A stretch of 64,000 bases of DNA, taken from NCBI RefSeq assembly GCF_040954835.1, contig NC_090709.1, positions 43,470,490-43,534,489 of the forward strand, written 5' to 3'. The stretch comes from Lepisosteus oculatus (taxonomy: Eukaryota; Chordata; Actinopteri; Semionotiformes; Lepisosteidae). Under the pieces are notes generated by a model. That model was not told the DNA's origin. It searched no databases and saw nothing but the letters and a program-made list of their open reading frames with translations. The position numbers and the translations under genes were made by a program. Shown one piece after another: positions 57,213 to 64,000 of this stretch (positions are counted from its first letter, which is position 1; each line of letters begins with the position of its first letter).

Positions 57213-57535
57213 TACAGATGCAGCCATTCAAAGTACGCGGTACAGACACGTACCGGAGGTAATTGGCTACGGCGTCGCGCATCGTGACGCAAGATGACGC
57301 GGGATACCGCGGTACGTGATTGGTTGACCGACAGGGGCACTCGTGGTCCGTTGGTCTGTCGTAGAAAGACTTACAGTAAACGTCTTTTCTGTGCCCGTTG
57401 TAGATATTGAATTTTACCACTGAAGGGAAATCTTAGTAGCTGAGCATAAAAAGAATAGGAGCATACTGTAACGCGTGTGAAGGCCATAAACGATATTAAT
57501 TTTGGAACATAAACATACAGTATATAGCTGGTCTT

Positions 57536-59263
57536 GGTACTTTAAAGAAAAAATACACACCAGTATTCCATTTCTCCCTAAAAATTTTAAGCATCAAAAT
57601 CTTTCCGGAGTCAACAAGCATATTTTTAGAATTTGATTAAAAGGGAATATAATATGGAATCGCGTATCTAAAGAATTTAAGAACGATATGATTATATTAG
57701 TGTACTGCGACAGGGCTGTGTAGGGCTGTTTCTCCTCACTCTTCATGCGACTTCCCTTGTAGCCTACTGGTCTACGTGCCCAATTATCAACTCATGGGTT
57801 GTGTGTTCAAATCCAGCTGGTGCTGGACTTCTCTTTTAACAAACATTTCTTCGAAAAAATAGAATAGCGATATTATGGACAATCAATTGACTTTTATATT
57901 TCAAAATATCACAACATAATCAGCATAGCTTTCTACCCATTTAGATTTATATTTCTTGGGATTTTGGGATCAAACGTGGAAGGATTAGATTGTAATCGGT
58001 TTTAATCGGTGTATATTTTGATATTTACACCCGGCGCAGCACCGAGGGAGCGTCTGCATTTATAACTTAGTTTTTAAAATTAGTCAAGCAATATGAAGCA
58101 TCTCCTTTTACTTTTAAGTCCCTTAAATACATTGAGCACAGCTTTCTCACCACTTAAGATTACTTTTTGATATCATCCTTACACAAAGCAGAAACTTTCC
58201 GATGATATACAGTACAAGTGGAAAGATTACAGATTTTAATCGTCTTTAATTTTGTTACGTTATACGTTTTAGGAACGTTTCATCTAAACAAACACCACAA
58301 AACTATTCTCAATTGTATTTCTGAAAGTTATGTTACACCTACATTAGTTCACTGCTTTAAATACATCGAATTAAGAAAGTTAGGTGTAGCACTTTAGATC
58401 TTTTTTTCTGAACCAGGGAAAATCTGATCATGTTTCTCTATAACAATAATAAAAAACTTTATTTTACATATCACCTTTAAAAGTGTCATCTCAAAGCAAT
58501 ACAGTAGATCGAAAAACAGTTAAAAGGGACCAAAGTAAATACCAGACAAACGCAAACGCGTTTTTAATAAAATGCTTTTATTCATTCAGCAGAGAGTGAG
58601 AGGGACATCCAGCAGAGAGAGACACACACACCGGTTTTCATTGACAAAAAGTAATTGTTTTTTTTACATGCAGTTCAGTGTGCAATTAACCCTTGTATGT
58701 GCTGTCTGCGCTCAAAATACAATTTAAAAAAAGTCAAAAACCACGCTCAATATGCAATTTAAAGCTTTCTGGCAAGAGGAGACACCCAAATCAATGTAAC
58801 ATGCCACAGTTTGTGCATGAACAGGGTTATACTGCCTATTCCCTTTGATACCCAATTAAAAAAAAATAAAAAATGTTTTGAATCCCCAGCGGAACCAGGC
58901 ATCCATATGAATCAAGTAACAGGTTTATTCCATGCTGAAAAAAATAAGAAAGAAAAAACACATTCCATAAGAATTGACTGAGCTCCGCTCTGTACCACGC
59001 AATGATCCCCCCGGAGTCTCTGCCCCGGGTTATTTGGGTTTTTAGACAGAGGGTAAAAAACTCTCTCTCTGGCTTGACCTCCCTCTCCCTGGGTATTGTC
59101 TGTTTTTTTGTTAACAAGGCTCGCCAGCTAATGTGAATTGAAACCTGTCTTTCTAGCTTTTAAAGTCGTGCGATGTGTAAGCCACAATTCAAATAGAGAA
59201 AAAAGAGCTGACTGACAAGATTTAAGATGTGGCTGTCAATGTTGGATTAAAAAAAACACATTG
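57536..59263 (+). repeat. Element B inner inverted arm, left
   Basis: Begins GGTACTTTAAAG and ends AAAAACACATTG; the partner on the right runs 60107-61740 in reverse. Gaps and private insertions occur (58590-58800), so pairing is mosaic rather than continuous. Confidence 0.75.
57764..57837 (+). ncRNA. tRNA-like module in left arm of element B
   Basis: TTGTAGCCTACTGGTCTACG, then CTCATGGGTTGTGTG and TTCAAATCCAGC, with TTTT soon after. Box spacing fits a Pol III internal promoter, but the acceptor strands do not pair, so it is not a standard tRNA. Confidence 0.5.
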
Positions 59264-60106
59264 TATGGAGTGTTGAGGTATTGGTTTTGTGTAATGCTTT
59301 ATGTTGAAAATTGAGGTGGATTTTGTTTATGATAAAGAGGATAAACTGGGATGGGAGGAGGGTTTGGTTTTGCATAAGGGGCGGGATTATGATAACTGCA
59401 TGAATTTGAGAGAGTTTAATGGTTTTATATTTTTGATTTTGTATTGTGGTTGTTATCTATGTTTTTGGTTGGTATTATGTTTGTATGGTTGTTTTTGTTG
59501 GTTGGTCGTTATTATGGTTATTATGTTTATTGTGTCATTTTTGATTATTGGATGTAATAATCAAAAGAGAGAGAGGGAGCGCCTTCTTTTTACTTTTGTA
59601 GCCAAAGGGCCTTGCAGATCAGATTCCCTTCCCCCTACGGAAAGACAGACACATGTTTTCACAGTTAAGAAGCTGCTCTGGAAAGATTAGATTTAGAAGC
59701 CCGTGGAAAGATTAGATTGTAATCGTTTTTATTTTTTAAATACATTTTAGTGTAGTCTATGCTAAAAAACTGTACACCACCTGCTATAAAGATATATATT
59801 GTAATACTTTCGGGTTCGGATAGGACGGACACAAGAACTCAGACTTCAGAACTCAGACATGCAGAGTTAAAGCAAGTTAAAGTTAAAGCACCTTGAATTG
59901 AATTGAATTGAGAGAGAGAGCACAGCCAGGACAGACAGGCAAATAAGATACACTCCACAGACATTCACAACAGTGACATATCATAAAACGTTTGCACATA
60001 TAGTTAAATTATAAGTTGTTTTTCAGGAAGTTAAAAAAAACAATTGAATTACTTATCCAGTTTCTCGAAATAAAGTTATTTTTCAAGCAATGCAACAAAC
60101 GTCTGA

Positions 60107-61740
60107 CAATGTGTTTTTTTTAATCCAACATTGACAGCCACATCTTAAATCTTGCCAGTCAGCTCTTTTTTCTCTATTTGAATTGTGGCTTACACTTCGC
60201 ACGACTTTAAAAGCTAGAAAGACAGGTTTCGATTCACATTAGCTGGCGAGCCTTGTTAACAAAAAAACTAATAATAATGTAACATGCCACTGTTTGTTCA
60301 TGAACAAAGTTATACTGAGATTTCCTTAGATACGCGATTAAAAAACAAATAAAAAAAATTTTGAATCCCCGGCGGAACACATTCCATAAGAATCAGTGCT
60401 TTTACAGTATATATCGCCTTTAAAGGTGGCTTCTCAAAACTTTTTACAGGATAAAAACAACAAGAACAGCAACAACAACAATATTGTATTTCATTGCACT
60501 TTGAAAACCAAGTAATAACTTAACTATATGTGCAAACATTTCATATGTTGCTGTTGTGAATGCCTGTGGAGTGTATCTTATTTGCCTTGCGTCCTGGTTA
60601 TCTCGCTCGCCCTCCCCCCCCCCCTCCACTTGTACTGTATGTCATCAGAAAGTTTCTGCTTTGTGTAAGGATGGTATCAAAAAGTAATCTTAAGTGGTGA
60701 GAAAGCTGTGCTCAATGTATTTAAGGGACTTAAAAGTAAAAGGAGATGCTTCATATTGCTTGACTAATTTTAAAAACGAAGTTATAAATGCAGACGCTCC
60801 CTCGGTGCCGCGCCGGGTGTAAATATCAAAATATACATTCGTCCCAGGCAGAGGCCGAAGATCGCCCAGCTGGGGTGCGCGGGGAAGAGCAGGACAGGAG
60901 TGAAAAGCGAGGTTTAGGAAGGCGTACAGTCTGGGCAGGTATAGATTACACTTTTCTAAAACGTATTTGAAAAATAAAAACGATTACAATCTAATCCTTC
61001 CACGTTTGATCCCAAAATCCCAAGAAATATAAATCTAAACGGATAGAAAGCTATGCTGAAAGTTTATTAAGATACTTAGAAGACAAAGATACTGTATCAA
61101 TTTATGTTGCATTAGTCTGATTATGATAAAAAAACACATATAATTAAACATGCGTTTGCAATTTAAATCAAAACACGATTTAAATCAATATAAATGTTTG
61201 TCCAGCCTCCATTTCTCTATAAAAATTTACTCTATTACACACACACACACACAATAGAAGCAGGAAGCAGAAGCAGGGACTGTTGTCAGAAGGGAAGAAG
61301 GTGACTATTCATTGTTATCAAAAATGACTTGGAATCGATCATGTTGTGATATTTTGAAATATAAAAGTCAATTGATTGTCCATAATATCGCTATTCTATT
61401 TTTTCAAAGAAAGGTTTGTTAAAAGAAAAGTCCAGCACCAGATGGATTTGAACACACAATCCATGAGTTGGTAACCAGGCACGTAGACCAGTAGGCTACA
61501 AGGGAAGTCACATGAAGAGAGAGGCGAAACAGCCCTATACAGCCCTGTCGCAGTACACGAATATGAATATAATCATATCGTTCTTAAATTCTTTAGATAC
61601 GCGATTCCATATTATATTAGCAGAAAAGCTTAAAACTACCACTTTTTCACACGCTATTTCACATGCTAGTTAAATACTTCGATGCTTAAAATCGTTAGGG
61701 AGAAATGGAATACCGGTGTGTATTTTTCCTTTAAAGTACC
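60107..61740 (-). repeat. Element B inner inverted arm, right
   Basis: Reverse complement of 57536-59263 in most of its length. Its sequence is closer to the right half of element A than to its own partner arm. Confidence 0.75.
61433..61506 (-). ncRNA. tRNA-like module in right arm of element B
   Basis: Minus strand CTTGTAGCCTACTGGTC and TGTGTGTTCAAATCCATC, matching the modules at 54929 and 57764 with a few substitutions, followed by TTTT. Confidence 0.5.
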
Positions 61741-62469
61741 GATTCCTGGAATCTGACTGGCTGACACCATTCTGAAGTGGTTCCATAAAATCTGGTATAC
61801 GGAAAAGAAAGCGTTGCTACATACAAGTATCTTTTAATACAGTCTTTGCTGTGCTCTTGAGGATCCTTGTGATATTTTGAGCTCTAGTTGAATGATAAGT
61901 GTCGCATTTTAAATCATTTTCGTAGTTAGAAACTATGTAATGCCCTGTTAAAAGCAAGGGAGTTTTTATGCCCGTTGAAGTAAAACAAAATGACTGACAA
62001 AGTATGGCCTGGACAGATTCCAAGTGCTTGTACAAATGTGCTAAAGAAATTATACTTTGAGTATACAGCTTGTCCAAAGTCATTCATTATTAATACTATT
62101 AGTAATATCTTCGGTAAAGGCTTTGATGCATAAATATTTCTGATAAAGGTAGGTTGTGTACTTTTGTCCAACTGAGCAATCTTGCTTTCATAAAATATAC
62201 CAACATTTTAATGACTGATGATTAACATGCTGTAATACACAGTTCAAAATTAAAAGCTCAAATGCTGTACATGAGAGGTTAAGCTCCCCCTGGCAGTTTT
62301 ACAAGGTGACTCCGGATAGTTTCCGGCATGAAGTCAAATGACGCGATTAACCGCGTGATACCGCGACACGCCCACCGGGGTATGCTGCGAAATACCCCAC
62401 CCATCTTGAATGGCTGCATCTGTACATACAATTAACACTGCACTGACAGTGAGGGTTTACTACAGACAC

Positions 62470-62960
62470 ACTGACTGGACACTACAGTACATTAACACTG
62501 CACTGAGAGAGAGAGGGCTTAATACAGACACACTGACTGGACACTCCAGTACATTAACACTGCACTGAGAGAGAGAGCGTAATACAGACACACTGACTGG
62601 ACACTCCAGTACATTAACACTGCACTGAGAGAGAGAGCGTAATACAGACACACTGACTGGACACTCCAGTACATTAACACTGCACTGAGAGAGAGAGCGT
62701 AATACAGACACACTGACTGGACACCACAGTACATTAACACTGCACTGAGAGAAAGAGGGGTTAATACAGACACACGGACCGGACGCTATAGTACATTAAC
62801 ACTACACTGAGAGAGAGGGGTTAATATAGACACACTGACTGACTGGACACTACAGGACATTAACACTGCACTGAGAGAGAGGGGTTAATACAGACACAGT
62901 AACTGAACACTACAGTACATTTACCCTGCACTGAGAGAGAGGGGTTAATACAGACGCATG
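62470..62960. repeat. 60-bp minisatellite, about 8 units
   Basis: Units of CACACTGACTGGACACT, CCAGTACATTAACACTGCAC and TGAGAGAGAGAGCGTAATACAG. The central three are nearly identical and the outer ones diverge. It lies in the presumed zinc-finger intron just after element B. Confidence 0.93.
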
Positions 62961-63155
62961 ATCATTGCTATACATATACAAATCTAAACCAATACAACGT
63001 AAATGCAAACTGAATAGTTTTTTTCCTAATGACATACCTGTAGGATTATACAATAATCCAGGGAAACAACTAGTATGTCTGAACGAAGTATTATAATCGC
63101 CATAATCAGACAATAACAGTTCAGACACTAACTTCCTACAAGTCACCCCACTGAC

Positions 63156-63543
63156 CTGACAGCTCCAGTTTCGCGTACATTTCTTCCTTTATTCCTGCGG
63201 TGACTTCACAGGGAAGCATGTGTCCAACACGATCTGTCTGTCCCCGATCTCCTCCTGCTCCCGACTCCTTCTCGCACTTCTGCAATCTCCGCTTCAGGCT
63301 CTCGTTCTCCTTCTTCAGCTGCGCCATTTCACTCCCGACACTGTCCTCCACACACTGTGTGATTTTAAACACGGCCCGCCTCACCAGAGTCTGTGAGACG
63401 CTGCGGAGTTTGTCTTGAAACTTGTCCTCGGAGTCAGACATCCTGTTTCTGAAAACTTCTGACACATCATACACGATCGATTTGAGTAACATATCTATGA
63501 AAGAGTGAATCTCGGTTTGTAGATTCAACAAACACGTCGCCAT
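63156..63543 (-). CDS. Zinc-finger gene 5' exon (coiled-coil N-terminus)
   Basis: Starts at 63543 (MATCLLNLQTEIHSF) and is open to a good donor CTGTCAG/GTCAGT at 63156, giving 129 codons plus one base. It is helix-rich, with a coiled coil EMAQLKKENESLKRRLQKCE near residues 75-95, and ends in an IKEEMYAKLELS tail typical of fish zinc-finger first exons. The phase-1 end fits both downstream acceptors (56322 and 48146), each giving a Gly-Ser junction. The transcript would have to cross element B. Confidence 0.8.
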
Positions 63544-64000
63544 CCTTCGTCAGAGTCAATCATAAACAAAGGCTGACTTAGACTCAAGAACTTTATTTTT
63601 ATTCTTCACAGATTCTGTATTCTGTGATCTGTTCAAATATGAACACAACCGACAAGACATAGCATATTCAGACCCTGAAACGGTACTTAAAAAACAGAAT
63701 AACTTTCCTCTTTATTATTTAGCTAAAGCAAGCGTTTCAATCAACGCCAAGTGGATGACATATCGTCAGAGCCGTGCAGTACGGTTACGTTGTTCTTGAG
63801 CGCTGCAGCGGTTTAAAAAAAACGAGCGGGAATGGTAAACAAGAGTTTCTGCAGCCGGATATAAACCTGACGGCACCTTCTAGCGCCACCTATTGAGGAG
63901 GAGTGAATTATATGCTAAGTTAACGATGCTCGTATCGATTTAGTGCAACTGATAATATATTTCCACGTTTTACTTGCAGGATACTATAATGTACATTATT
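63544..64000. other. Upstream region of the zinc-finger gene
   Basis: Presumed 5' UTR and promoter on the minus strand. No clear TATA box or CpG cluster; nothing else seen. Confidence 0.4.

Larger units (their letters stand above)
57215..62422. mobile_element. Element B: 5.2-kb relative of element A
   Basis: Left end CAGATGCAGCCATTCAAA at 57215, inverted right end at 62422, with TA at 57213-57214 and 62423-62424. The left 320 bp match the left end of A, and the right 700 bp or so match the right end of A with a short extra segment at 61817-61975. Two inner arms (57536-59263 and 60107-61740) are inverted relative to each other. The 840-bp centre is T/G-rich with one 129-codon open frame (59301-59690) of no known type. 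It lies in the presumed intron of the zinc-finger gene. Confidence 0.82.

Noticed and set aside
59301-59690. 129-codon frame with a hydrophobic middle in the centre of element B
   Set aside because: T/G-biased composition explains the hydrophobic residues; no domain, and no counterpart in element A.

Overview
The window looks like vertebrate nuclear DNA, most likely from a ray-finned fish. This is inferred from four things: split or intron-containing genes (a two-exon C2H2 zinc-finger gene with phase-matched splice sites, and a tRNA-Tyr with a 15-nt intron), a 5S-rRNA-derived SINE with a fish-like tail ending in AAGCGCTATATAA, Tx1/Keno-like, Ty3/Gypsy, hAT and gammaretrovirus-like repeats, and low coding density. 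The species cannot be fixed from the sequence. Nothing prokaryotic is present, so there are no operons or CRISPR arrays.

Layout. 0-26 kb is a tRNA-rich region. Seven tRNA genes look intact or nearly so: Tyr-GTA, Leu-TAG, Trp-CCA, His-GTG, Val-AAC, Phe-GAA and Asp-GTC. At least fifteen decayed or anticodon-changed copies lie among them, carried on duplicated blocks. The largest block is an inverted duplication (about 1.78-3.97 kb against 23.56-26.13 kb); its tRNAs are largely intact in the right arm and broken in the left. A single histone H4 gene at 9.5-9.8 kb encodes an unusual protein (R19H, T73N, H75Q). A broken Tx1-clade LINE occupies 4.0-8.7 kb, with 24 nt of U2 snRNA at its 5' boundary and an LTR inserted in it. 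A hAT transposase fossil, two 5S SINE copies and a collapsed retroviral provirus with a tRNA-Pro primer site are also present.

26.9-35.1 kb is almost entirely tandem repeat: a G-rich minisatellite of about 49 bp, then a 66-bp minisatellite containing (TTA)n, separated by a LINE 3' end. 35.1-36.9 kb holds another LTR and another copy of the tRNA block, including a Val-type tRNA body with a CCC anticodon. 36.9-43.3 kb is one minus-strand Ty3/Gypsy element with primer site, gag, protease, RT, RNase H and integrase, all broken; a second LTR element sits inside its gag.

43.3-64 kb contains a minus-strand C2H2 zinc-finger locus. A five-finger exon (46.6-48.1 kb), a truncated paralogous exon (55.9-56.3 kb) and a 5' exon (63.2-63.5 kb) share compatible splice phase. 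Each finger-side exon is linked to a copy of the same Gypsy pol fossil, so exon and fossil were duplicated together. Two related 5.2-5.5 kb elements (50.21-55.74 and 57.22-62.42 kb) share termini CAGATGCAGCCATTCAAA and TA flanks. The first has an uninterrupted paralogous site in the same window, at 45.14 kb. They encode no recognisable transposase, have long internal inverted arms, and carry a tRNA-like module with A/B-box-like sequence in each arm. This family is the best candidate here for something undescribed.

Functionally, only the tRNAs, the H4 gene and the zinc-finger exons look capable of host function. The rest is repeat and mobile-element sequence. The mix of tRNAs, a histone gene, snRNA and 5S-derived sequence, zinc-finger exons and dense repeats resembles known repeat-rich, tRNA- and zinc-finger-rich chromosome arms in fish such as zebrafish chromosome 4; that comparison is an inference.
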